Shown here: in pieces, positions 33,569-45,490 of the stretch
How the letters are laid out: each line of letters begins with the position of its first letter
Position numbering within the stretch: the first letter of the stretch is position 1
NCBI GenBank assembly: GCA_949592205.1
Contig: CATIUR010000004.1
Coordinates: 81,629,337 to 81,693,336, forward strand
From: Helichrysum umbraculigerum
Lineage: Eukaryota > Streptophyta > Magnoliopsida > Asterales > Asteraceae
Direction: 5' to 3'
Length of the DNA: 64,000 bases
Program-made: the position numbers and the translations under genes
Notes under the pieces: generated by a model
The model's database searches: none
What the model was told of the DNA's origin: nothing
The model's input: the letters and a program-made list of their open reading frames with translations, nothing else

Positions 33569-35286
33569 CTTGTATTCGCTCTGAAAATCTGGAGACATTA
33601 CTTATACAGTACCAAGTGTACTATCTTTACCGACCACAAAAGTCTCCAACACATCTTCGATCAAAAGGATCTAAACATAAGGCAACGTCGATGGGTCGAG
33701 TTGCTTACCGATTAGGATTGCGAGATTCGCTATCATCCGGGCAAGGCAAATGTTGTTGCTGATGCCCTCAGGCGAAAAGAACAAGTGAAACCACTTCGAG
33801 TTCAAGCACTCGGTATGACCATTCATAACCACCTCACTACTCAAATTCTTGCCGCTCAACTCGAAGCACTCAAAGATGAAAACATGAAAAATGGAGCCTT
33901 GCGAGGCATGGACAAACAATTCAAAATCAAACCTGACGGAACTCGATACTTCTCTAACCGGATATGGTTACCCAATTTTGGAAACCTGCAAGATTTGGTA
34001 ATGGACGAAGCTCACAAATCTCGATACTCTATACATCCTGGCGCTGACAAGATGTATCACGACATCAAGGAATTATATTGGTGGCCCAACATGAAAGCCG
34101 ACATTGCTACTTATGTTAGCAAGTGTCTTACCTGCTCGAAAGTCAAAGCCGAGTACCAGAAACCATCGGGTTTGTTACAACAACCCGAAATACCCCAATG
34201 GAAATGGGAATAGATTTCCATGGACTTCATTATGAAATTACTGAAAACACTGAACGGTTGCGATACCATTTGGGTGATTGTAGACCAGCTCACCAAATCT
34301 GTTCACTTCCTACCGATTAAGGAAACCGACAAAATGGAACGTCTAACCCGAATCTACCTGAAAGAGGTTGTATCTAGACACGGCATTCCCAACTCAATTA
34401 TTTCTGATAGAGTAGCCGCTTTACTTCTCGCTTTTGGCAGTTTTACAAAAATCTCTTGGTACTCGTTTGGATATGAGTACTGCTTATCATCCACAAACTG
34501 ATGGCCAAAGCGAATGGACGATTCAAACACTGGAGGATATGCTACGAGCCTGCGTAGTTGACTTCGGTACCTCGTGGGAAAACCACTTACCGTTGTGCGA
34601 GTTTTCGTACAACAACAGTTATCATACCAGCATTAAGGCTGCGCCTTTTGAGGCACTCTACGGACGAAAGTGCCGTTCACCTATCTGTTGGACTGAGGTG
34701 GGAGATAGCCAACTTACCGGTCCCGAAATCATTCACGAAACTACAGAGAAAATCGTAAGCATTCAAAACCGGCTGAAAGCTGCACGTGATCATCAGAAAA
34801 TTTATGCTGACGTGAGACGCAAACACCTTGAGTTTGAGGTCGGGGATAAAGTACTTTTGAAAGTGTCACCTTGAAAAGGTGTTATTCGTTTTGGTAAACG
34901 CGGGAAACTAAATCCCAGATACATCGGACCATTCAAAATCCTTGAAAGGATTGGTCCTGTGGCATATTGACTGCAACTTCCTGCTGAACTTCGTAGCGTG
35001 CATAGCACATTCCACATTTCTAACCTTAAGAAATGTCTGTCTGATGAGACACTGATTATACCGCTCGACAAAATCCATATTGATGACAAACTCCATTTCG
35101 TCGAGGAACCCGTTGAGATCATGGACCGTGAGGTCAAACGATTGAAACAGAGTCGCATACCCATTGTTAAAGTCCGCCGGAATTCTAGGCGTGGCCCTGA
35201 ATTCACCTAGGAACGAGAGGATCAGATATGCGAGAAATACCCACACCTCTTCTCGGATCCCACTCAGACCCCTACTACAACTTAAT
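33569..35286 (+). pseudogene. Tekay RNase H end, integrase and chromodomain-like tail (decayed)
   Basis: Continues the gag-pol broken at 21378. RNase H end (HPGKANVVADAL), integrase zinc finger (HPGADKMYHDI...CLTCSK), a catalytic-core remnant (MDFIMKL, then AYHPQTDGQSEW, where R is usual after E) and the tail REVKRLKQSRIPIVKVRRNSR. Defects include TAG near 34210, a disrupted stretch near 34410-34440 that removes the SDRD region, TGA near 34874, TGA near 34969, and TAG near 35208. Non-functional. Confidence 0.9.
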
Positions 35287-35318
35287 TTCGGGACGAAATT
35301 TCTTTAACAAGGGAAGAA
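35287..35318 (+). promoter_or_regulatory. PPT of the old Tekay element
   Basis: TTTCGGGACGAAATTTC followed by the purine run AAGGGAAGAA (35309-35318) just before the LTR start TGTGACA. The intact Tekay element has the same arrangement in reverse at 39708-39742. Confidence 0.85.
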
Positions 35319-35647
35319 TGTGACAACCCGTACTTAGACGTATTAATTTACCCTAATCTCTGATTGTAATTACTTGTATTTAGTATGTAATAGGACTAAG
35401 TACTTGTAATATAACGTATATTGAATATACACCCGTACGTAATAAACTGATATTACGCGATTTGCTCGGATGGAATCCGAAACACCCGGCCGTTGGTGAA
35501 CCTTTTCATACTCAATGTAAATCTATTTTTATGATAAAATAGTTGTTATTTACTTCGTATTATTATTTTGTAATAATATACGCGAGAAACTAATACGTTT
35601 TAACTAAAACGTAACAAATATGAGAAAATGCGCGAATCGAGCCCGAC
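35319..35647 (+). repeat. 3' LTR of the old Tekay element, first piece
   Basis: Starts TGTGACAACCCG and is interrupted at 35647 by a Sirevirus solo LTR. The sequence either side (GAGCCCGAC, then ACCCGAACTAAACCC from 49229) lines up with GCGCCCGACAACCGAACG of the intact Tekay LTR, which supports the join. Confidence 0.8.
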
Positions 35648-35798
35648 TGTAAACGCTATGCACCACCAAGACTCGTACCACAACGCAATCAAACAAATCG
35701 TATAGCTAGCGGAAATAGCTATATTATAAAGTAGAACAAGTATGAATGAGATTTGATCTTTTATTTAATCACAAATCATGCACAATCAACTTGAACTC

Positions 35799-35800
<2 letters not shown>

Positions 35801-35888
<88 letters not shown>
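35801..35888 (+). repeat. (TATC)22 microsatellite
   Basis: 22 uninterrupted TATC units followed by a CT-rich run, inside the Sirevirus solo LTR. Likely highly variable in length. Confidence 0.97.
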
Positions 35889-35889
<1 letters not shown>

Positions 35890-37325
35890 CTCTCTTTCTC
35901 TCTCTCAATTACAAGATGTAGAAATGAAAGCTTCCAAGGCACACTCAAAATGACCTAAGGAAGTCTATTAATAGACCTCCAAACATACATGCGACAATAA
36001 GACTTAATGAAGTCAAACCTAGTCAATACGACAATTTGATTATCGAAATGACTGACCATCCGACAATAGCTTTGTCGCAATACTATTGTCGTATGGCTAT
36101 TGTCGCAATACAATAGTGTCGCACCCCCAAAACACGTGGCAGCGGAAACATGAGGTGTCACGGGGGTGCCGACCAAATCAAATATCACAACACAAAGATT
36201 AAAGCAAACGACCTCTATATGAGACGTTTGAAAATATTACATTACCATAATTTAAATGTTTACAAAATATCTAGAGTTCGCATAAACCGTTAAGAGATTT
36301 CTAATACATTACTGATTATACAAAATACAGCTAAATGCAATCTAATCTCTTGATGTTTGAAAACAATGCGACTCGAGCTAAGCTTTCCATAAGCTTCCTA
36401 CTGCGGCGGGTTACCTGAGAAATACATACTAAAAGGTCAACATAAAGTTGGTGAGTTCATAGGTTTGATAATCAATTCAGTCACTAATATGATCCACAAG
36501 ATTCCAAAAGTAGTATCATTCACAATGATAAGTAAAAGTATCGTTAGTCAACGATAAGTAAAAGTATTGCAAAATGCAACATAAGTATACCATTTGCAAT
36601 GAGTCTCATAGTCGAGCTTAACGTTGTTTGCCTCCGGTAAGTGTACTAATCCGATACACTTCTAAATCACAAATAATATTGCATCCGTGGGTTGACTAGC
36701 GCGACTAGTCCGGATGGGGATTGTCAATCCCCGATAGTACTATCCAATAATATTCACGCATATATTAACGAACTATGATGGGTAGAGGGCTTTAATGGAT
36801 TATTCAGGCCTCATGCAATCCGTACGAAAAGTTGTTTACAGTTACTTGTGATCATATAAGTAGTTGTATAAAACAGTTGTATGTATTCTCACCCCAGTTG
36901 AAAAACAGTAAAAAGGGGCTATGAAACTCACCTTAGATTAGCAAGTAGCAAGTAAGTATCAAATAAGCAAGCAAGCCGGTGTGCAACCTTCTAACGTCCT
37001 AAAAACGTATAAGGTTGGGTATAAGTAGATGTCTCAAAAGACCATCTATAGCGATTGTATAAGTGGGGGTCAATGTCCACTTAAGCCAATCGTGTAGGTG
37101 GAGGGTTAATGTCCACCTAGAGCTAGTTCATCAACTAGTATGTCCAAATAAAATGTTCAAGTTCGTTTCTTAAAAACGTGTACGACCCGTTGGTGAAAGT
37201 TTGTAATAATAATTCATTTAGACATTATTATCAAGTTTGTTTTACTGTAAACTATTCATTAGTACATATCGTGTGTTGCAACCCAATTATTTTAGTTTGT
37301 ATAAGTCTTAAACCGTAGGTCAAAG

Positions 37326-37493
37326 TTGGTCAACTCGTTGGTCAAAGCTGGTCAAAGCTGGTCAAACCTGGTCAAACTGGTCAAACCTGGTCAAACTGGT
37401 CAAAACTGGTCAAACCTGGTCAAACTGGTCAAACCTGGTCAAACCTGGTCAAACTGGTCAAACCTGGTCAAACTGGTCAAACCTGGTCAAACT
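37326..37493. repeat. Tandem array of CTGGTCAAA(C)-type units
   Basis: About 17 copies of a 9-10-base unit (CTGGTCAAAC/CTGGTCAAA). The copy in the other LTR (about 46690-46855) has a slightly different number and order of units, consistent with slippage. Confidence 0.92.
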
Positions 37494-37496
37494 ATG

Positions 37497-37845
37497 AGTC
37501 ACTTCTAATTTATAGAGTCACTTACCAATTTAATGAGTCACTTACCAATTCATGAGACACTTACTGATTTTATGAGTCACTTATCAATTTCATGAGACAC
37601 TTACTGATTTTATGAGTCACTTACCAATTCATGAGACACTTACTGATTTTATGAGTCACTTACCAATTCATGAGACACTTACTGATTTTATGAGTCACTT
37701 ACCAATTCATGAGACACTTACTGATTTTATGAGTCACTTATCAATTTCATGAGACACTTACTGATTTTATGAGTCACTTACCAATTCATGAGACACTTAT
37801 CAATTTATGAGACACTTACCAATTTCATGAGTCACTTATCAAATC
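37497..37845. repeat. 39-base tandem repeat array in the Tekay LTR
   Basis: Repeats of GAGTCACTTACCAATTCAT plus GAGACACTTACTGATTTTAT, about eight to nine units with variants. The corresponding array in the other LTR is at about 46861-47205. Confidence 0.9.
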
Positions 37846-39707
37846 CAAGTGTTCTAAGTGTCGGTTTCTAATTCGGGAAACTTTCTAAAGTTAGTTTTTG
37901 GTCCAAGTTACTAACTAAGTCATCCAAACCCATTTTTGTTACCACTTTCCAAAAATAGTAAGTTTTGTCGTTTTTTAGAAACCGAGCCGTTTTTGTTGAC
38001 TTGGTCAAACCGACTCGGTTTGACCCGAAACTTTTACCCAACCCATAAATCGGTTTAAAGAGTCCAAATAATTTGTCGGTTTGTGTCGGAGTCATCCAAA
38101 GTGTCGGTTTTAATTACACTTCTTAAGATTTTCAATATTTCACATTTTCGACTTTTGTCGGTTTGGTTCGCCATTTTATTTCTACCACTTATGGTCCAAA
38201 CTAGGGTCTGAGATTTTTACCAACTGATCTACAATGAGTCTAGACTAACATATCAAATTTTCAGCTTCCAATGGGTCCATTAACATATTTAATTAATTCC
38301 GAGAACGTTCCGAACAGATTTATCGAAAACCTACAGGTCAGTCCTACAAATCGGCTCGTAGAGAAAAACGAGTACGTTTATGGGAAAAGTGTAAAACATG
38401 AAAGTTGTAGATCTTTTCGATATGCAAATTTTAAAAAAAAATGCATCTTCTAACTCTCAAAATTCGATTTTATACGAATTTATCTTTGTAACAGCGTTTT
38501 TGGGACAGATTATGTATCTTTTAAGTATAAATCATAAAAACGTATTTTAGCATGGATTTTGGACATAATCTTGTTGATAGAGCTATATAACATCTAAATA
38601 AGTATTAATAAGGGAAAATATGGTTCCTTACAACAAGTTAATGATGAGAAAGAGATGAGATGTTCTTGAGCTTGAATCTTCTTGAAAATCCTTGAAAAGT
38701 GGAAGTAGTTTTGTGTGGTGGTGCAAGGGTGGTTTGTGGTGGTGTATGGTGGTGGAATGGTGGTTTGGAGCTGATTATTTTCCAGAGATAGAGAGAGTTT
38801 TAATGTAGAGAGAAGTATGTGCAAGTGGGAAATGATAGAGTCAAATGTGCATGTCTTTCAAATGGCTAAGTGTAAGAAAAAAGGGAAAATGAAATCATTG
38901 TTATTTGCATGAGACATGAATGGTGGAGGTGAGGGGTGGCCAGCCCACATGGGGTCCCACTCAGGGGTATTTTGGTAATTTTCCTTATTCTTAATTTAAT
39001 TCGTTGCGTTTCCCGTTCGTTTACCGATTATTTAGACGTTTATTTATACGTTAAACGTTTTATACGCGTTTTTAAGTGACGACTTATATTTTGACATTTT
39101 TGATTGAAGTATTTATTAAAATACTTAAAAACATTTATAAAAATGTTCCGTTTATTTATCGGCCTCGATTTGCGCGTTAGTGGTACGGAGGTTTAATCGC
39201 GTAACGTTTTAAATAGACGTTTTTATTGACGAATCATAATACGATGTTTTCAATAATAATTTCATACAAAATAATATATTTTAATTTATAAATATATATA
39301 TTTTGACTTTCGTTCGGTTGTCGGGCGCGTTCCGCGCGTTTCTGTTGCGTTTGAGACGTTTTAGCCAAATCGCCTTAGTTTTTCGTGTATTATTTTAACA
39401 AAATAATAATATATGATAAATAACTTCTAAAAACATATTAAAGTTATTTATCGAAATGTTTTAACCAACGTCGTATTTATACTGGGTCGGACTCCGTCCG
39501 GTTGTTTTGCACAATTTCACCAAATTGCGTAAGTGTAATTACAACTAATTACATAAGCGTAATATAATCAATTACGGAAGTGTATATTCACATAAATACA
39601 CAAATAGTTACAAGTAATTACAAGTATTTAGCCTAATACTAAACTAAACACACGTATTTAGGATTTCTAGTAGGTTAATCAGTAACCCTAAATCGTCGGG
39701 TGTCACA

Positions 39708-39740
39708 TTCTCCCCCTGTTAGGAGAATTTCGTCCCGAAA
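39708..39740 (-). promoter_or_regulatory. PPT of the intact Tekay element
   Basis: Minus-strand AGGGGGAGAA (39708-39717) directly before the LTR, preceded by the TTTCGGGACGAAATT block typical of this family. Confidence 0.92.
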
Positions 39741-42700
39741 TTAGTTTGTTGCCGCAGTCTGTGGGGTATCTAGGAATAGATGTGGATGTTTCAGTCGCAT
39801 TTGGTCTTCCCGTTCCCATGTGAATTCAGGACCGCGCCTAGAATTCCACCGGACTTTAACGATGGGAATACGACTCTGTTTCAAGCGTTTGACCTCACGG
39901 TCCATGATTTCTATCGGTTCCTCGATGAAATGGAGTTTATCATCTAGGTGGATTTCGTCGAGCGGGATTACAAGCGTCTCATCAGACAGACATTTCTTCA
40001 AGTTAGAAATGTGAAATGTGTTGTGCACGCTACTGAGTTGGGGCGGTAGCTGCAGTCGATATGCCACCGGACCAATTCTTTCAAGAATCTCAAAAGGTCC
40101 GATGTACCTAGGGTTTAGTTTGCCGTGTTTACCAAAACGAATGACACCTTTCCAAGGTGACACTTTTAAGAGTACTCGGTCCCCAACCTGGAATTCGAGT
40201 GGTTTGCGTCTCACGTCAGCGTAATTCTTTTGACGATCGCGTGCGGCTTTCAGCCGGTTTTGGATGGTCACGATTTTCTCGGTCGTTTCATGGATGATTT
40301 CAGGACCGGTGAGTTGGCTATCGCCGATTTCGGTCCAACAAATGGGTGATCGGCACTTTCTACCATAAAGTGCCTCGAAGGGTGCAGCACCAATGCTGGT
40401 GTGGTAACTGTTGTTGTAGGAGAACTCACACAAGGGTAGGTGGTTTTCCCAGTTTTTTCCGAAGTCAACTACGCACGCGCGCAGCATATCTTCTAAAGTT
40501 TGGATGGTTCGTTCACTTTGACCATCGGTTTGTGGGTGATAAGCGGTACTCATATCCAGACGAGTACCGAGAGCTTTCTGAAGTGTTTGCCAAAATCGAG
40601 AGGTGAAGCGGCTATCTCTATCGGAGATGATCGAGATGGGTATGCCGTGTCGTGCTACAACCTCTTTGATGTAGATGCGAGCCAAGCGCTCCATCTTGTC
40701 GGTTTCTTTGATAGCTAGGAAATGGGCAGATTTCGTGAGACGATCAACGATCACCCAAATGGTATCGCAACCGCTCGGTGTCTTTGGTAGTTTAGTAATG
40801 AAGTCCATAGTTATGTTTTCCCATTTCCATTGAGGTATTTCGGGTTGTTGTAGCAACCCAGAGGGTTTCTGGTACTCGGCCTTAACCTTGGCGCAGGTTA
40901 AACATTTGCTAACATAGGTGGCGATGTCGGCTTTCATGTTGGGCCACCAATACCGTTGTCTGATGTCATGATACATTTTGTCAGAACCAGGATGTATGGA
41001 GTATCGAGATTTGTAAGATTCATCCATCACCAAATCTCGTAGGTTTCCAAAGTTTGGTAACCAGATTTGGTTAGAGAAGTGTCTGGTTCCGTCGGGTTTG
41101 ATTTCGAATTGTTTTTCCATGCCTCGCAAGGCCTCATTTTTGATGTTTTTCTCGTTGAGTGCTTCGAGTTGAGTGGAATGAATTTGAGAAATAAGATCGT
41201 TGTGGATGGTTAAACCAAGGGCTCGAACTCGAAGGGGTTTCACTCGTTCTTTTCGGCTTAGGGCATCGGCAACAACGTTAGCCTTACCCGGGTGGTATCG
41301 GATTTCACAGTCGTAGTCACTAAGTAACTCGACCCAACGACGTTGTCTCATGTTTAGGTCCTTCTGATCAAAGATATGTTGAAGGCTTTTGTGGTCAGTG
41401 AAGATAGTACATTTTGTACCATACAGGTAGTGTCTCCAGATTTTGAGTGCAAAAACTACAGCTCCCAATTCAAGGTCATGTGTGGTGTAGTTCTTTTCGT
41501 GGATTTTCAGTTGTCGTGAGGCGTAGGCGATGACTTTTTCACCTTGCATTAACACACAACCTAGTCCTTGGTGTGAGGCGTCGCAGTAAACTACGAAATC
41601 ATCGGTGCCTTCGGGTAAGGACAGGATTGGTGCACTGCAGAGTTTCTGCTTCAGAAGTTGGAAGGCTGACTCTTGTTTATCGGTCCAATCGAATTTCTTA
41701 TCTTTCTGAGTTAGTGAGGTTAAAGGTAGGGCTATTTTGGAGAAGTTCTCAATGAATCGCCGGTAATACCCAGCAAGACCTAAGAATTGTCGTACTTCGG
41801 TTGGAGTAGTTGGTGCTTTCCAGCACTTGATGGCCTTGATCTTGGCTGGATCAACACGTATCCCTTGACTGTCAATGACATGCCCTAGGAACTGTACTGT
41901 TTGCATCCAGAACTCACACTTGGAGAACTTGGCGTATAACTCCTCGTGTCTGAGTAATTCCAAGATAGTTTTGAGGTGTTGGCCATGTTCTGTTTCGTTG
42001 CGAGAGTAGATCAAGATGTCATCAATGAACACAATGACAAACTTATCTAGATATGGATTGCACACCCGATTCATAAGGTCCATGAATACAGCCGGTGCGT
42101 TGGTTAAGCCAAAAGGCATCACTTGGAATTCGTAATGCCCGTAGCGGGTTCGGAAGGCGGTTTTTGGGATGTCGGCGTCTCGAACGCGGAGTTGGTGATA
42201 ACCAGACCGAAGGTCGATCTTTGAATAAAAGCTTGAACCTTGAAGTTGGTCAAATAAGTCATCGATTCTAGGAAGTGGGTATCGGTTTTTGATAGTAAGT
42301 TTGTTCAGTTCACGGTAATCGATACACATTCTGAAGGATCCGTCATTCTTTTTAACGAATAGGACCGGAGCTCCCCAGGGTGAGGAACTTGGTCGAATGA
42401 ATCCCTTGTCCAGGAGTTCCTGCAATTGGATAGACAACTCCTGCAACTCGGATGGGGCTAATCTGTATGGGGCTCGTGCCACGGGTGCAGCACCGGGCAC
42501 AAGGTCAATTTGGAATTTGACTTGTCTAGGCGGGGGAAGGCCTGGCAAATCTTCAGGAAAGACTTCTGGAAAGTCTCGGACGATGGGCACATCCTCAAGT
42601 CGCTTTTCGGCCGACTTCATTTCGGTTACATGGGCGAGGATTGTCGGGTACCCTTTCCTCAGGTACTTTTGGGTTTTCATACAAGAGGTGATGTTTAAGT

Positions 42701-43159
42701 TTCTCCTACCAGTCTCCCCCTGTATGATCAAGGTTCCACCGGTAGCGAGAGGTATACGCACAATCTTTTCAAAACAGACAATTTCAGCATGATGCTTGGA
42801 CAACCAGTCCATGCCTACAATGACATCGAAGCTCCCGATTTCAACAGGGATGAGGTTTATGGGGAAAATTTCGTTGGCTAGGTTTAGAGTGCAATTAGGT
42901 ATCACACTATCGGCCTCTATCAGTTTGCCGTTTGCTAATTCTACTGTGAACTTAGCATCTAAGGCAGTGGGAGTAATGTTGAGTAACGGACAAAACTCAT
43001 CAGATATGAAACTTTTATCAGCACCAGTATCGAATAAAACTGAAACGGTTAGATCGTTGAGGAGAAACATACCCGTAACAACGTTGGGATCTTGACGGGC
43101 ATCTCCAGCATTGAGTACAAAAGCTCGACCGCGAGGGTTGTTGTTGTTATTGTTGTTCC

Positions 43160-43191
<32 letters not shown>

Positions 43192-44201
43192 CGTTTCGGG
43201 CAATTATTCCTGAAATGGGCAGTGCTGCCACACTCGAAACAAGCCTTTGGTGCATTGGGGTTGGTATTTGGGTTGGGGGTTCTGCAATCTTTAGCTAGAT
43301 GTCCCTGCCGTTTGCACTTGGTACAGGTACAGGGGCCTTCGTGGTGTAGAGTACACTTGGAACAGTAAGGTTTGTTCCCAACGTACCCTTTCTTGTCCCC
43401 CGACCCTGAACCGGAGGTGTAGGCCTTAACAGTCTCGGCCTTCTTGGTTTGCTGCTGCTGATTGTTGTTATTCCCGAACCATTTCCGTTTGTTGTCCCCA
43501 GGGGATTTCACTACGGGTGTCCCATGGCGGACGATCTGAGCCATAAGCTCGTGTGCCATGCGGACGGCACTCTGGATGGTCCCGGGTTTGGAAGAGATGA
43601 CATTGCCTTGGATGGAATCAGGTAGCCCCCAAATGTATCTTTCGACACGTTTGGATTCAGGGTCCACCATGGATGGACAAAGGAGAGCAAGCTGGTGAAA
43701 TCTGGTTGTGTAGCTAGTAATGTCGTTTCCTTGAACTGTGAGGTTCCAGAATTCATGTTCGAGCTGTTGGAGTTGCTCGCGTGGACAGTATTCTTCCCTC
43801 AGCAAGTTTTTGAGTTCATCCCAAGACATTTGATAGGCAGTATCAATACCATGGGTTTGGGCGTATGAGTTCCAGAAGGTGAGTGCACCCTCAGCTAGAG
43901 TGTAGGTAGAGAATTTGACTTTGTTCTCTTCTTGGCAGTTGCATATGCGGAAAACGGACTCCATTTTCTCAATCCATCGCATGAGACCGACGGCTCCTTC
44001 GGTTCCTTTGAAATGGAGAGGTTTACAATTCATGAAATCTTTGTGGGTGCAGGGCTTTGGCACAGGTGGGTTGTTGCCTGCACCTCCTGGATTTCCTTGG
44101 TTCGGATCAGGATTGTTTCTGGCAGCTTCTAGGGCTGATTGGACCCTCTGATTGATAAGTCTTTCGATATCAGCGGAACTCATTTGACGTTTTGGAGCCA
44201 T
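39741..44201 (-). CDS. Tekay gag-pol polyprotein with chromodomain-like C-terminus, intact
   Basis: 1486 codons from ATG 44201 (MAPKRQMSS); the frame is open 16 codons further upstream, but MAPK is the likelier start. Order: gag capsid (about 60-240), CCHC knuckles CTKCKRQGHLAKDC (293-306) and CFECGSTAHFRNNC (321-334), an Asn tract, protease DTGAD (391-395), RT (YRELNKLTIKNRYPLPRIDD, then VIVFIDDILIYS), RNase H (VVYCDASHQ, then TDHKSLQHI and DALSRKE), integrase HHCC (HPGSDKMYHDI...CLTCAKVKA), catalytic D in MDFITKLP, D in ISDRDSRF and E in GQSERTIQTLED, and a tail REVKRLKQSRIPIVKVRWNSRRGPEFTW like a group II chromodomain. All catalytic residues are present, with no stops. It would make particles, copy the RNA and integrate the cDNA, with the tail directing site choice. 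Confidence 0.97.
43138..43192 (-). repeat. Trinucleotide tract encoding polyasparagine in gag
   Basis: Runs of GTT (plus strand) encode two blocks of Asn between the second zinc knuckle and protease. It is in frame and not disruptive, and probably varies in length. Confidence 0.9.
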
Positions 44202-44505
44202 GATTCTAAAAGAAAGAAAATAAGAGGCACATAAGATTTTGTTGAGCAAGATCTAAAGTTATTGCAGATGCATAAAAGAGAGTATGATAAGTATCTACGG
44301 CAAGTCGAGACAATCAATAAAGCAAGGAAGAATTTTTTTTTTTTTTTATAACCAAATTGAGGCGCAAGATAAACGATTACAGAGTTTGAAGTTTACAAAA
44401 CATGTCGGGCATTGTTACACCCGGACTTAATACGAGAGTTTACAAAAGCTAACTAGTTGAGCACATCCTGCCTAAATAGGTTACAAAATAGAGTATCGTA
44501 CTAAT
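44202..44505 (-). other. Gap between the upstream ORF and gag-pol
   Basis: About 300 bases without a gene, containing a run of 15 A on the element strand (near 44334-44348). It could hold a splice or reinitiation signal for gag-pol, but I cannot identify one. Confidence 0.5.
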
Positions 44506-45174
44506 CTAATCCTGACTTGGATTCGGTGGTGGATTTGATGGCGGGAGTAGTGTGATGACTCGTTCCATGTTTGCAGTAAGTCGGCCAATCATTCCGACAG
44601 CTTTTCCCAGTTGTCGCTCTAGCAAGCGCACATGATCCTCGGTTTCTCGTAAGCGTGTCTCACTTTGTTGCAGCCTCGATTGTAGGATACTGATTTCATT
44701 TCGGTTACCGATCACTTGGCTGTGAACAGTTCCCATGGTTTCGGTGATGTCCTCCTGGTCTATGTACATTTGTGCAACCCGGCCTTGAGCCAAGTGCATC
44801 CAGTTTTGGTAAGTTTCGTGCTGCTCCGGTTCCACATCATCCAGTCGCCTTTCGTGACGATGGATTCGGGCAGCGAGCACGGGTATAGTATAGTGAGAAG
44901 GTTCATCGGTGTGTAAGGTGTGTTCTGGGTCTAGATCCTGTGAGGGAATTGGTATGTCCTCATCGGATCTCCAGGCGCAGAGAGTATAAGGTAACCAGTT
45001 CCATCGAGGGGTATCGGTCCGACGGCGGGCTTGGTTAGGTGTGGAAGTGGTTGTGTTACGAGGAGTGTAAGGGCTAGCTCGTGCTGGTCTAGTGGCTCCC
45101 CAACCTAAGCGAGAGTTGCGTGATCCCGTACGAGAGCGGGAGGAAGGTGTAGTTGCGTTGGGATTTGTTGCCAT
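44506..45174 (-). CDS. Extra ORF upstream of gag in the Tekay element, coiled-coil protein
   Basis: 222 codons on the element strand, between the PBS and gag-pol, ending about 300 bases before the gag start. The first 65 residues are basic and Ser/Thr/Arg-rich (SSRSRTGSRNSR, then NQARRRTD). Residues 100-205 form long helices with heptad-like spacing (RIHRHERRLDDVEPE, then EISILQSRLQQSETRLRETED and LERQLGKAVGMIGRL). The end is Pro-rich. It has no gag, protease or enzyme motif. A basic, disordered head plus a coiled coil suggests a nucleic-acid-binding multimer, but this is inference. It is the first ORF on the genomic RNA and is undamaged, so it may be expressed. Confidence 0.7.
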   Translation of the reverse strand: MATNPNATTPSSRSRTGSRNSRLGWGATRPARASPYTPRNTTTSTPNQARRRTDTPRWNWLPYTLCAWRSDEDIPIPSQDLDPEHTLHTDEPSHYTIPVLAARIHRHERRLDDVEPEQHETYQNWMHLAQGRVAQMYIDQEDITETMGTVHSQVIGNRNEISILQSRLQQSETRLRETEDHVRLLERQLGKAVGMIGRLTANMERVITLLPPSNPPPNPSQD

Positions 45175-45490
45175 TTTCTGTGGTAAGGAATTTAGTATAC
45201 GTGAGGTTGTATATAGAAATAAAGTAAACTAGCACACAAGCACGTATAAAGGTTGGTCCCGTTCTATCCTTGGTTTACGTTACTACCGTATTCTCATTTA
45301 CTACAACCATTTCAGGTCTTGCATCGATTCTCCTTTAATTGTACATAGTTGATCAAGCTATGTTAAATTAAATTCAAATGATGCAATTGCTGAACCAGTC
45401 ATACCAAAAGAGGAATACTACCCTAACGGTCATAGTCTAGGTCACTAATGCAATCCTAGTTCGCTATAACCTTAGGCTCTGATACCAATC
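45175..45490 (-). promoter_or_regulatory. PBS and leader of the intact Tekay element
   Basis: Minus-strand TGGTATCAGAGC at 45476-45487 (tRNA-iMet PBS), three bases inside the LTR. The leader to the upstream ORF closely matches 63788-64000 of the base Tekay element. Confidence 0.93.

Larger units (their letters stand above)
36117..39707 (-). repeat. 3' LTR of the intact Tekay element
   Basis: On the element strand: TGTGACACCCGAC...GGGGGTGCGACA. It contains two tandem blocks, a CTGGTCAAAC array (37326-37493) and a 39-base unit array (37497-37845), followed in element direction by the conserved TTCACCAACGGGTC anchor near 37190. No gene is present; short ORFs inside it occur in both LTRs alike. 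Confidence 0.96.

Noticed and set aside
35648..36116. Part of the Tekay LTR rather than a separate Sirevirus LTR
   Set aside because: The segment is absent from the intact Tekay LTR at the matching place, has TG...CA ends on the minus strand and a near-perfect 5-base duplication.
37497..37845. Regular repeat array that could be mistaken for a CRISPR array
   Set aside because: Units abut as tandem repeats without unique spacers, the array is duplicated in the other LTR, and the context is a plant retrotransposon.
37868..38095. Short ORFs repeated in both Tekay LTRs (also 38594-38824, 47232-47459, 47959-48189)
   Set aside because: They are preserved only because the LTRs are near-identical; no domain, short length, no relation to the element's transcript.
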